Origin: Aphrophora alni
Taxonomy: Eukaryota > Arthropoda > Insecta > Hemiptera > Aphrophoridae
Length of the DNA: 64,000 nt
NCBI GenBank assembly: GCA_963513935.1
Contig: OY740768.1
Span: 1,646,404-1,710,403 of the forward strand
Reading direction: 5' to 3'
The position numbers and the translations under genes were made by a program. How positions within the stretch are numbered: position 1 is the stretch's first letter; each line of letters begins with the position of its first letter. Below are positions 1 to 10,810 of the stretch, piece after piece. The notes beneath the pieces are model-generated. The model had not been told where the DNA came from. It saw nothing but the letters and a program-made list of their open reading frames with translations, and made no database searches.

Positions 1-2
1 AT

Positions 3-80
3 GTTCAACTAGGGCCAACCAATTTTCTGCTCCCTAATCAGTTGAAATCTGTGAATGGACTCAAAAATGCTACTATAGAG
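3..80 (+). CDS. Beta-mannosidase copy 1, penultimate exon (3' part)
   Basis: This is the end of an exon whose start lies before the window. In the frame beginning at position 3 it reads VQLGPTNFLLPNQLKSVNGL and then KNATIE, followed by a GTGAGC donor at 81. It aligns with the end of exon 13 of the complete gene downstream ([20 protein letters not shown]), and both exons end in phase 0 at the same place. This region is part of the C-terminal beta-sandwich domains of GH2 beta-mannosidase. The gene is 5'-truncated by the window edge, so its catalytic residues cannot be checked. Confidence 0.85.
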
Positions 81-736
81 GTGAGCAATTAATTGAATTT
101 TTGTATATTTGTTTGAAAGAATGGTGTAAACAGAATCTGAACGTTATTAATATTGTATTAAAATAGCACTAAGTCAAATAATACGTTGTTGTGGGTATTT
201 TCCTTCCATATCTATACTAAAGTGTAGGCCTATTTTTTTATAATTTCTTGATTAAAAAGATGTATAATTTTTAATTCAAAATTTACAATCTTATTTTTTA
301 CATGTTTGTAATTAGCTGTGCTAACATAAAGGAAATTAATTATAGCAAGCATAACAAAATTTTAAAACCTAAAATAACCATGAATTTCCATATATGGAAC
401 TAAGAGACTACCATATATGCACTAAATTATCTCTAAGTCTCAAATGTATGTTTAATTCATTCACATCAAATTAATATAAAATCTAACCTACACAACAACA
501 TTACGGGCTCGTACTAAACAATACTCAATCCATTGCATTAATTATTAATTTAATGTTTACAGAAGTTTGTAATGTTTTCTATATAAAATTAATTGGTTTC
601 TTTTTAAACTGTAGAATGATTCAAACATACTTTTTGGAAGAATCACCCGCCTTGAGTACAATACAAGTAACTGTAGAGTATATTAATTTTGAAAAACTGT
701 AATTTACTTGATATTGCTGCTTGTTTGTTTTCACAG

Positions 737-1051
737 GTTACTTGTATAGAAACGCTAGACAAGATTAACTTTACCCTAACACTAATGACAGATGCAACAG
801 CAGCTTTTGTTTGGCTTGAAGCTGTAAATATTGCTGGCAAATTTTCAGAAAATGGATTTATGTTTGTTACAAGCACTAAGAGCATCAAATTCCACGCAGA
901 ATCAAAAACATCCATGGCAAGACTATTAGACTCACTAAAAGCACGATCTATTGGAAGTATTCCTCAGTTTGTTGCAAAATCAAAAATATTTTCTTGTAAG
1001 ACATCAAAGTTAAATGAAGAGAAATCAAAGGTAGCTGAAAAGAAAACATAG
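737..1051 (+). CDS. Beta-mannosidase copy 1, last exon
   Basis: The acceptor TTTTCACAG ends at 736, and the exon begins VTCIETLDKINFTLTL. The family hallmark AAFVWLEAVNIAGKFSENGF follows, matching the last exon of the downstream copy ([20 protein letters not shown]). The exon phase also matches. By eye the two last exons are about 40% identical. The SIGSIPQ segment aligns with SLGSVSR, where the other protein ends. This copy then continues with a Lys/Glu/Ser-rich tail (SKLNEEKSKVAEKKT) and a TAG stop at 1049-1051. Another 19 sense codons lie in frame behind the TAG before a TAA at 1109-1111 (see findings). An AATAAA at 1606 is a possible but distant poly(A) signal. Confidence 0.88.
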   Translation, partial: VTCIETLDKINFTLTLMTDATAAFVWLEAVNIAGKFSENGFMFVTSTKSIKFHAESKTSMARLLDSLKARSIGSIPQFVAKSKIFSCKTSKLNEEKSKVAEKKT

Positions 1052-1111
1052 ATGGGCGGCGATGAGAAAGCAAAGGTAGTTGTAGAAAATACGAAGGTAG
1101 TTGAAGAATAA
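1052..1111 (+). other. In-frame continuation behind the copy 1 stop codon
   Basis: Directly after the TAG, in the same frame, are 19 sense codons (MGGDEKAKVVVENTKVVEE) and then TAA. The composition continues the K/V/E pattern of the tail before the stop (KSKVAE, KAKVVVE, TKVVE). It could be former coding sequence cut off by a point mutation, or a readthrough extension. The sequence alone does not decide. Confidence 0.45.
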
Positions 1112-1959
1112 TGTGACTAGAATTAATAAGTTAGTAGCATAAAGATTTTTTATTTATATAAGTATTTAAAATAGAAAATAATAATTGTTACAGAACAAAA
1201 TATGTTTTATTGAGTGAAAAAATTACCTGTGGTGATTTAATTGGTGTAAGATATTATTTTGTTTCTACTTTATAAGATGTAACTTTTCCTACCATCTTAT
1301 ATTCCAGACCAATTTCACCAAATTATACCAGACCATAATACCAAATTCACAAACAAATCTTATTATGTTTGGATTTCAAAGTTTATAAACTACTCCCAAG
1401 TACCTAGTCCAATTTTCATTAAGTTTTTACTTATTTCTTCAGTGGAATATTATGCACTAACACCCCCCCCCCCCAGAAAATGATTTGTTACAATATTCTC
1501 ACGAAACTCATCTACTAACTTTGTAAAAATATCTACGAGCATCTGCCCCCAAATGAAAAAAAGAGGAATATTTGATTCATTTTTCCTCCATGTACAAGTA
1601 TTTCCAATAAAGAATAATTATTTTATCTTCGTAACAACGTTTTATGATATTAAATTATAACATCATTGAAATTGAAATGTTATTAAACTTCATAAATATA
1701 AGAAAAAAATTATATTTATTTACTTATTGATAGTTACCAGGTTCTTAATTAATTAACTTTTAACTGGATTTTTATTTAATGTTTGTATTAATAATAAAAT
1801 GTCTCTGTTTTAGCTTAAGTTAATTTTAAATAGGAAGAAAAGAAAATTCTTAATTATTAGGTAACTTTGATATTATTTATTGTTAATTTTTGATCAGTAA
1901 ATATATGTTGTGTCACATACTAAACAGTAGCTACATTGAGTAGCTGCAGACACAGTCAA

Positions 1960-2403
1960 CTAATGGACCAGGAAAGAGTAACATCAAAGATGAAAGCACT
2001 AGTTTGGTAACAAGTGTGCAAACACCTTATCAAGGAAAGAAGTTTCAGCCCAAACAAAGTCATTCTTTGTAAAATTAGAACGCCTCAAACAGGTAGATGC
2101 TTTCTTAACCAGACATGGCCATTTTAAGAAATATCTAACAAAAGTGAATCCCTTCCATGGAGAACAAAACTGTCGATTGTGCAGGCCGGCAAATAACTCC
2201 GCAAAAGACACCGTCGTTGACTGCGAGTCACTAGAGTATAAGAGAAAGTGACTCTTTGAACTCTTGTCAGGAGATGAAAAAGGACCTAGTATAAGTGATA
2301 AAGTTCTCAAACTAGTCGAAGTACAGAAATCAGTCGGCCTGGCTAGGCTTAACATGCATGAAGCCTATCTAGCAATGTCTACCTACTACCCACAGAACCA
2401 CTA
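1960..2403 (+). mobile_element. LINE (non-LTR retrotransposon) 3' end remnant
   Basis: The + strand reads LERLKQVDAFLTRHGHFKKY, then NPFHGEQNCRLCR and DTVVDCESLEYKR, a stop, and LFELL. This is the layout of the end of jockey/I/R1-type reverse transcriptases: the FLTGHG-like segment followed by a Cys-rich zinc-knuckle and an ...ECPRY-like end. The frame ends ...MSTYYPQNH and a TAA near 2403. An internal TGA shows it is dead. Confidence 0.7.
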
Positions 2404-2679
2404 ATTAATTACTAAACAATTTAAACTTGTTGTGAAGTGTATCGATATTAAGTTGGCAATATAATATCATGACCTACAGATACCTGACCTTACTAATGAT
2501 ATGTTAATATACTTGTCTTTCAAAAGTAAGTGACAATAATTTTAATTTACTATGGATAATTTATTTTGTGTTAATTGTACACTTTAACTGTATATATACT
2601 ATTTACAAAAAGTAGGAGTTGATACCCTAAGTTAAATTGTAATGAAATCATGCCCTATTAGACATATAAACTAATGTTC

Positions 2680-3650
2680 AATATGGTCGCTATTCTGCTC
2701 TTGGGCAAGCATCAAACTTTCCTACACAGTATTCTAGGCATCAACCAAGTTATCAAGATAGATTGGTGTTACTTCTTGAACAATTGATGCATTCAGTTCT
2801 TGTTTTAAGCAGTAACCTGTGTCCTTCAAATGGCCCCAGAGACAAAGTCCATAGGGTTCAAATCAGGAGATTTCAGAAACCACTGCACACTCTTCAATTT
2901 CAAGGTTTTGGTCTGATTGTAAGTGTGTGGACTTGCAGCTCTGGTATCACAGAACAGTTCTGGTAACTGTTTTTGTAACTCCATTTTGAACTTCTTCAAA
3001 AAAATATGGATCAATGATAAAGTTGGAGGAGAAACCTAACTAAACTGTAACATTTGGATTTTATGAGGCTACATTCTCAATTGCCTTTTAAGAATATGTC
3101 ATACGGTTGTATTACTCAAATAAAGATGTTCGGCAATTTTCTTAACACTGTTTTACCATATTGAGTGTTAATTTTATTTTTTTGCAAGCAAGACTTTAGC
3201 AATCACATTATCATCTTTAACTACTGATGGTCTTTGTAATTTGTGTTTACCTTTTACACAATTAGTGGTTTCAAACTTCTACTCAAGTTTTCTATAGTTG
3301 GTTAATCCACAAGGGCCATTCCTCAAGCCATTACAGATATGAACATGTTTTAAAGCTGGTGTAAAGTTTCTGCCACATTCATAACAGCTCTGAATTAGTT
3401 AGATACGGGTTTGTAATGGCACAATCATATTTTTTAAACTGGAGTGTTAATCACAAGTCACACTTTTAATCTATACAGAGTATAAACAATAACTTCAAAC
3501 TCCTTGCAGTGGTGATAATAGAATAGATAATTTTTAAAAACAGCTGATTTTTAAATCCCTACAACGCATTTAGTTTATGAGATTGAACCAAAAGTGTCCT
3601 AGTTATGATTATTTTAAATTAGACACTTTTGAAAGACCCGGTATATCCAG
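2680..3650 (-). mobile_element. Decayed DDE (Tc1/mariner-like) transposon
   Basis: The - strand encodes WFLKSPDLNPMDF at about 2844-2880. After a one-base frame change it reads LWGHLKDTGYCLKQELNASI, then a segment with two stops that ends EQNSDHIEH near 2680. SPDLNPxDFxLWGHLKD is the signature around the second catalytic Asp of DDE transposases of the Tc1/mariner superfamily. The N-terminal half (about 3060-3600) is too eroded to read. A TATACCGGGT-type end on the - strand near 3643 may be one terminus; I did not find the other. Confidence 0.6.
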
Positions 3651-3699
3651 GATAATTAACCTAATCATTTTCTAAATATAATTAATAGCCTAAAACTAA

Positions 3700-6600
3700 T
3701 AGTGTATGATTCAACAAGATACACTTATATAAAATGATTTCTCATCCAAATTAATTGACAAATATTTATAACTTTTATTAAATTCAAAACAGATTTGATA
3801 TCTCAATTCAAATTCTAATTACTTTTAATAAGATACTGTTGAGAAATAAATAGAATCACAGTTGAGTGTGATAATTGACACTTGAACACACTAATTTAAG
3901 TATATAAGTAAGACTGATAACATATCAGATGGTTAACAAACTGAAGAAGTTTCAATAGTGTTAATTAGTTTATAGTCTGTCATTGTAACAGTACTATGTA
4001 AGTATTATAAGCTTGGAATTGAAAGTAGTATGTTATCATTATAAATTAAAGTTTTAAAATAATAATTGGTTTAAGTTTTTACCTGGAAATAAACTTTGTC
4101 GTATAACTATTTAATGTTTAATAAAACCTGGCATGGAGCAGATACTCTGATGTAATAGGTCGTAAATTTATTTCACTGAGATTGAAGTGGGTTATTGGAG
4201 AACTCAAGCTTAGTAGTCTATTTATACGTGTGGAGCAATAAACTGAATAAAATTTTTAAGATCCATTGGTGTAAACAAACTTCCAATATATATAATAGTG
4301 TGATCATAAAGTCCTGGGCATCCTTTATATTTGTTACTAATAATAATTGAAATCTGAAAATTTGAGTTTCTTAGGATTGGGTATAGCCTCCATTTTTATT
4401 TCTCACATATGTAGAGAAAGATATGATTGCTTTGAAAATCAATGTTGGGTTTTTAGCGGATATATCAATTTTGAGGTGTCTTCTAAGTAAAAACAAAACT
4501 GGATTTTGGATGATGTTAGTCTATATGTAGTCTAATGTGTTAGTACTGAAGATTATTTGTATTTTTGTAAATAAATTCGGTAAACACTATATTTTTAATG
4601 AATCAATTATTATTATTGGGTATTTGTATTTTTTACTTTATTATTTGTGTATTTGTTATTACTTTTTTTTTGTCCCAAATGTAGTCCCAGTTCTTTTTAA
4701 TTGTGATGCAATAAAAAAATGTGTAATCTTCCTTTTTTACTAAAACGATATTACTTATTTAACACTATAGGCCCAACAATATTTCATTTTATTTTGATGG
4801 ATTTTTTGGAGAGGAGAATTATTACGTTTCAGCAAATTAATACATTTTGTGAAACATAAATTAATAAAACTATTCAATATTAATTAAATTATCAGTTTAA
4901 TTCAAAGACTAATAAGAGTTTAGCAAAAATTTCCGTTATGGATGTTGTAGAAAATTTGGTTTCATCTAAGTTATACAATTAAAAAAGATAAATAAACGTA
5001 ACAAAAATAATAAATACAGTAACAATCATTATTAGGATTTCTTGGTACTTGCAGAATTGTATACATAAATCATTGCAAATTCATACCCTCCCTAAAAGTT
5101 GAAAGGAAAGTTTTATTTTAAAGAAATGATGCCTAACCTATATAATCAATTCATGAGAATTGGGATGGGAGGGAGCCCTGATCCCCTAATGAAAACCAAG
5201 GTGAAGATTAATGACCTGACCCATGTGCAGAACCAATAGGAAATTACCGTCCAGGAGTATTTTCTAAAAACTAATCTGGATCATCAAATTGATTTAAGCA
5301 AATGTGTTTTATTCTATTAGGAGTTTTCAACACAAGTGAAGAAAATTTAGGCCTTATTTAAATATTGTTTAATTTTTTTTGTTACATATATAAAAGAACT
5401 TTAAAAGATATATCACACAACCTCTATACCATTTATAATATTTGTATTTGAAACTTTCCTATGAGAGAAATATAGAAGCTATTATACTAAAAATTAGAAT
5501 CTATAGTTAGACTAAAATTCCCAAAGTTTAGAATTCGTTACCAATATTTACAAATTTTTGTTAACTTAATTATTTAGGGTTAACAGAGTCCAAAAATGTA
5601 ATTGTCATAAATCAACATATTAAAATTGTTGTGTCTTTATCCGTCAACACTGATTTCTCTAAAACTGTTGGATGAATATTGTTCAACACTAGTAGCCGAG
5701 AGACTATTATTTTTATGTAAAATCAATAAAATATGGACATATCTTCTAAAATATTAAATCAAAAAATTGGTTGAATTATTTTTTGTTAAATTTGTTCATA
5801 TGTATCCAATAAGCACCACAATATAATAAACAAAAATATGATTGTATATATTTCTTCTAGTTCAGTTTACCAATTTCAATCAATTTGATTGAAGTGTAGA
5901 TAAATTATGGTTGTAAAATTGAAAATGGTTATATATATGAGCATGTAATAACTCATTTTGTACAACTAGCATCTGCCTAGATCAAAGGAAAGGATTCACA
6001 TACATAAAACAAAACAAGACAAGTTAGGATACTACGCAGCTCCGTCATACAGTCTGCTGAATGATTGTTTAGCAAATCCTGTAATGCAATGCCTAAAAGT
6101 TACTCTCTGGGCCTTGTGGGAATGTAAAATTGTATTGGTAGATCAAGGGGTCTTACCCAGTATATGCAGTATAGGGTATGTTTGTTTAAACACATCTAAA
6201 TGTCTGTGAAGGCCTATAAGATGTATGCGAAGTTCTTATTTATTGTGTAGGATCTAGTATAGAAAACCATAGTGGTTTGAATTTGAAAAGGCAAATCTGT
6301 CAAGAACATGGTGATGTAGGCCAATTACCTCACCTCACAGGTGCCAACCACGGATTCAATGATGTTGTTGCATATTATCCTTTACCTAGTGGTATTACAC
6401 AGGTTGCATGTATCATTGGAGTTCTGGTTTTCAGGTTGAAAGTGTTCAGTGGAAAAGCTACAGGATTAAAGAGATCAAGAATCCTTAAGCATAGTTAACT
6501 GCATCTTTGATATTGATCTGTATTCTCAAAGTAGAACATCAAACTTTCGAAAAATGACTTTTTTATTTCTTCAGATATGTTTTGTGGAGAAACTATCGTT

Positions 6601-9000
6601 CTTTCCCATAACCATTGTAAAACTTTTGTAATACATTTGAAATATAACTATAAATAAATTGTGCTTTTGTATTAACAACCTTCCTTATATTTTGGTCAGG
6701 AATTATGTAGTCATTTCAATCAGTATTTTTCTATCTAAGTCAAAGTAGTGCAGAAAACTCCACCAAGATTAACTTCCATATTTGTTTGAAATGTCAACTC
6801 TTGGATATCATTCAAAATGAAAGATTATTTTAGACAAACTTATACTGTACAATATTCAATAGAATTATTTTTGTTGGAACTGATGGAATCTGTTCAAAAT
6901 ATCCAGCACAAACCATTTTTGTAAATTATTTTTCTAAAAGAGTTTTATAAGGTGCCCTAAGACACTTTAGTTAAAAGTCTTAAACCACACAGATTAGTTC
7001 TATATCCTTCTTGACCTTTACTAGATTATCTACCTCTTGTGGAGTACTGTATATGTCAAAGCAGATTAGGAAACTCATCATTCTAAAAATGTATGCTTCA
7101 ATTATCCAGTTTCTCTCTATTGACTACACAGTCTTCATTTTAACCCGTCATGCAAACGGGTTCAGGGTTTTCAGATGTTGATTACTCCATATCCAATAAC
7201 AAAGCTTCTGTTTGTACTAATCAGTAACACTATAAATCTAGACAATTTTTTGATTGTGCTGGTACACATAAAACTTTCCTTTTCATACCTCTCTGTAGCA
7301 GTTAAAACGCTGACCTCACCCAATTTCTTATGATGGTTTTTGTTAGATCTACTTATCCATCTAATAATTTCTAAGCTAATGAGTGTGATCCAAGCCTCCT
7401 TCTATACCAATTCATCATCAACTTGAACTCTTTACAACCAAACACTCAAACACAACTCCACCTGGTTTGATTGTTCAGTAAAGTTTGGTAGTATTATAGT
7501 ACAAGTAGACATGAAATGACCTTATACCTTTTATATTTGCATGGTTGTTTTATCCTCTTATGAGACATAGTTGTGGACATTCTATTATCAAAATATTAAT
7601 AGAAGACAACTTATACTAAGATGGAATACTTAAAATACTGTATAAAGAATTGAAATATCTAAGGCAGTGTTAGTAAACAAATGTTGCAAGGTTTCTTACA
7701 AATGATGTACAATTCGGCATATGCTTTCATTTAAGATTTTCTTTGTAATCCTTATGGGACGTCCTCCCCTGGTCCTACACTGTCACTCATGATGTGCAAG
7801 AATAGTTCTTTATATACGTAGTGTAAGTCCAGGTTTTCAGCATTCCAGTGTCATTTAAACCAAAAATATTAAACCGGTGATGGGGTTTTGTACACCCGGT
7901 ATATACATTCCATATATCTTTTTATAAATAAATCATATGTAATAAAAATAATAAATATATAAGCAGTTTTTACATAACTTTGAAATAATAGTTGCATTGT
8001 AAAATATAATCATTAATTAGATTTTTTTTAAATAATTTACTTGAGTGCATGTCCTAGAGTAAGCCACTATACAATTTTAAACAAATTGTGGTACATATTC
8101 ACCCCTTGGTGGAATTACAGAAGTGTGAATTCATCCACTAAAATAATAAAGATTTACATTACAGCATAAACTACTACGTGATAAAAAATTACAACAGGTA
8201 CCACTTAAAATAGCAGTTTTTAGGCTCATTGGATAACCAAAACCAATATTTTCATGAAACACTGAACATTGATTTTTTTTTATCCCATCACAACACAAAT
8301 TCTCTATTCTAGATAAATGTGAAAAATTAATAATAAAGACCTAGAATTCCTCTACTCAAAGTTCCCTCCTGTCCATTTAATCTAGGAACATCAAAATCTC
8401 ATTGTACTACTAAATGCTGATTACATGGACCTCAATAGAGTGTTTTCAATTAACTCAGTCATTCAGTTTAAATGAAGCTTTGCCAACGCATATAATTCAC
8501 ATAGGTCTGGTTCTGCTTCACAAGTAATTAAACACACTTCTACAAATTATATTCGTCTATCAAACTCAACATTTGTAAGACTTTTTGCGATATGGTATTT
8601 ACTTTAAATCACATTTAGAATTTTCCAAATTTGGCACAATTTTTAAGTTATCTCCAAATCAGGTTATTTTTGCATATAACCTGAATAATTATCTCACCTC
8701 CCCCCCCCCCCCCCAATATGACTATACTCATCCCATTTACTACGTCTCTTTTATTTTACACGACATGGAATTAGAGTTTGGAAGTCATAATAATTTTCAC
8801 AAAAAAAAAGAAAGAAAAAAAAGTTGGTGGGTGCCAACAATGTACTTACTCAGACCTATTATATAAGCATTTTCCTTATATAGTAATGTTCAAAAGTTGA
8901 TTTCTTGGGTCTTATAAAAATGTTAAATTTTATTGATAGATCAAGGGGTGAATAACTACTTACCTTTATGATACAATCTTGTTGAGCACTGTGGTGAAAT
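3700..9000. other. Intergenic, mostly unassigned
   Basis: I see no supportable gene here. Open frames are short and lack family signatures. A moderately GC-richer stretch at 6000-7500 looks like eroded transposon sequence but gives no readable domain. A terminus-like TACACCCGGTATA at about 7890-7905 resembles the end seen near 3640. A short segment around GATCAAGGGGT occurs at both 6140 and 8940. A poly-C run lies at 8699-8714. Confidence 0.5.
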
Positions 9001-9002
9001 TC

Positions 9003-9126
9003 ACAATAATAATTCGAATTTGCCCCTAACCACAATGACTAGAAACTTAATAAAACACAATCAAATAATTGTGTATTATTAAGTTTCTAGTGATTGTGGT
9101 TAGGGGCAAATTCGAATTATTATTGT
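9003..9126. repeat. Near-perfect hairpin, 59-nt arms
   Basis: Arms 9003-9061 and 9068-9126 are reverse complements with two mismatches, joined by a 6-nt loop. ACTTACCTTTATGAT occurs as a direct copy at 8958-8972 and 9128-9142, one of them directly abutting the hairpin. This looks like a foldback element or a recent inverted duplication. Confidence 0.85.
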
Positions 9127-10300
9127 TACTTACCTTTATGATTATTCACTGTACATAATCAATTGATCTTGCTAATGTGGTCACATAAGAAGAATAAATG
9201 GATTTTAATGATGAATTCTACTCCGTTTTTATAGTGTTATATATATTTTATGTGTTTGTGTAAACTTCAAAGTTTGGTGTTTGTGAAGATATGTAAAATG
9301 TATGGTAATTTTAGTTTGAGTGTTTAACTAAGGAAACAACCAATGAGCAGCGAAACAGAACTGTAGCATTAATAAAACAACAAAATTCATGAATCGCAAA
9401 AACTTCGAACAATAATCAAGGGAAATTGATTGATTTAAAATGGTAACACAGTAAAGTTTAACTTTTAAATATGAACCAATTTTTATGAAAGTTAACTAAT
9501 TCTTGTGTTTTTTGAAGCTGAATATAAAAGTTTTTGTTACTAACTTATGCGTAGTAACTGAAAACCAAAATTATGTAGCTCTAGCTTATGTTTAAATTGA
9601 AATTGGATATCTAAAACACCTCCATCAATAGCTATGTATACAAACCTTGATTTTTGTTCCTATCAGTAATTTAGCAAATTACACTTCTGAATGGTAAATT
9701 ATCTGTTTAAACTCTTCAAAACCATTTTAATTTTGCCAAGAAATGTATATTTTATCTTACCACATTAATTAATTAATTATCACATTAATTATATTTCCAT
9801 TAATTTAGAATTTCTAATTAAAATTCTTGACACTGCAATCTTCATCATGGAAATACCATCACTTGAGACCATTCATGAAACCAATACTACCAATTGAAGC
9901 AATTGAGCATCATATTAGATATAATTTATATATGTTGCTCTATATAAATACACAAAACTGGGGAAAAGCTTGGAATATATTTTTAGAAAGATGTTTGATA
10001 CAGCATTGAATAGTTCTGTACCAGATATATACAGTGTGATAAATATATATTCTTCAAAAAATTAAAAAAATACAATTACAGTATATTACAAGGTAGGAAT
10101 GTGTCTGGGGTGGGGAGGAAAAGAGGGGGGCCCCACACTTTGTTTGTTGCGTTTACTTTCAGTGGTACAACTCAATAAAAAATACCCTACTTTTGTTTCT
10201 TTTATCAGTGTAAATAAGAATAAAACGTTTACAAAAGTCTGTCACGAAGTTGTAATTTAGAACAAAAACTCGAACACAAGATCTCACAAAAACTACGTTT

Positions 10301-10350
10301 GTTCAATCAAACGCGTTTCAATGACAAAGTCACCATCCTCAGTGATACAT
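10301..10350 (-). ncRNA. Hammerhead-ribozyme-like motif A
   Basis: On the - strand, core CTGAGGA (10342-10336) and GAAA (10319-10316) flank a helix II formed by GGTGAC and GTCATT around a short loop, with two G-U pairs. ATCA before the core pairs with TGAT (10309-10306) behind the cleavage-site position. The self-complementary ACGCGT next to GAAA is typical of minimal hammerheads, whose short helix III can form between two copies. C3-U4-G5-A6-N7-G8-A9 and G12-A13-A14 are all intact. Confidence 0.55.
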
Positions 10351-10675
10351 GAGCTTCTATAAGAAAATCAAGTCTAAACATTGGTTTAGAGGAAAAACAT
10401 TACTTCAAAGTAGAAAACTCTGTGTTGTTGAAAAATCTTACCAAATTAAACACAATAGATGCACGGGAAACTTTTAATATTAATAAGTATGTTACCATAA
10501 TATAACTGTTAATATAATGAATTAGGCCTAATACAAAATTCTATATTAAAGTAATATAAAATGTAGTGTTTGATATAAGATTAGTTAAGAATACTATTGT
10601 ATTAGTTAGATGTTAACAAACTATTACAAATATCACTAACCACTAAACACAATGTAACCACATTACAATATTTTT

Positions 10676-10692
10676 CAGAAACCACTGTAAGG
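10676..10692 (+). promoter_or_regulatory. Possible 5'-UTR splice acceptor and start context of copy 2
   Basis: A pyrimidine tract and CAG (ending 10678) sit 14 bases before the ATG at 10693. This allows a non-coding first exon upstream, or could be an initiator-like TCAGA. The start context AGGATGG has a purine at -3 and G at +4, which is favourable. No TATA box is evident. Confidence 0.35.
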
Positions 10693-10810
10693 ATGGTAAT
10701 TTGGTACTCAGGGATATTGGCTCTCACTCTCTTGGGACTTGCTACAGTAAACGGATGCATTACGTTTCCTGTCAATTCAGATAGATGGATTGTTGAAAAT
10801 GCTAATAAAA
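10693..10810 (+). CDS. Copy 2 exon 1: signal peptide
   Basis: Codes for residues 1-39 plus one base. It begins [20 protein letters not shown], a short n-region and a hydrophobic core with likely cleavage near residue 20-21. Next comes the mature start ([15 protein letters not shown]). The donor is GTAAGG, phase 1. The ATG was chosen because it gives the signal peptide and no in-frame upstream ATG lies between the acceptor-like site at 10678 and here. Confidence 0.85.

Noticed and set aside
643..915. 90-codon open frame on the - strand
   Set aside because: Antisense to the last exon of beta-mannosidase copy 1.
2763..2966. Open frame on the + strand
   Set aside because: Antisense shadow of the decayed transposase, which reads clearly on the - strand.
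8585..8866. 93-codon open frame on the + strand
   Set aside because: Contains a poly-C (Pro) run and a Lys-rich end; no splice context or family resemblance.
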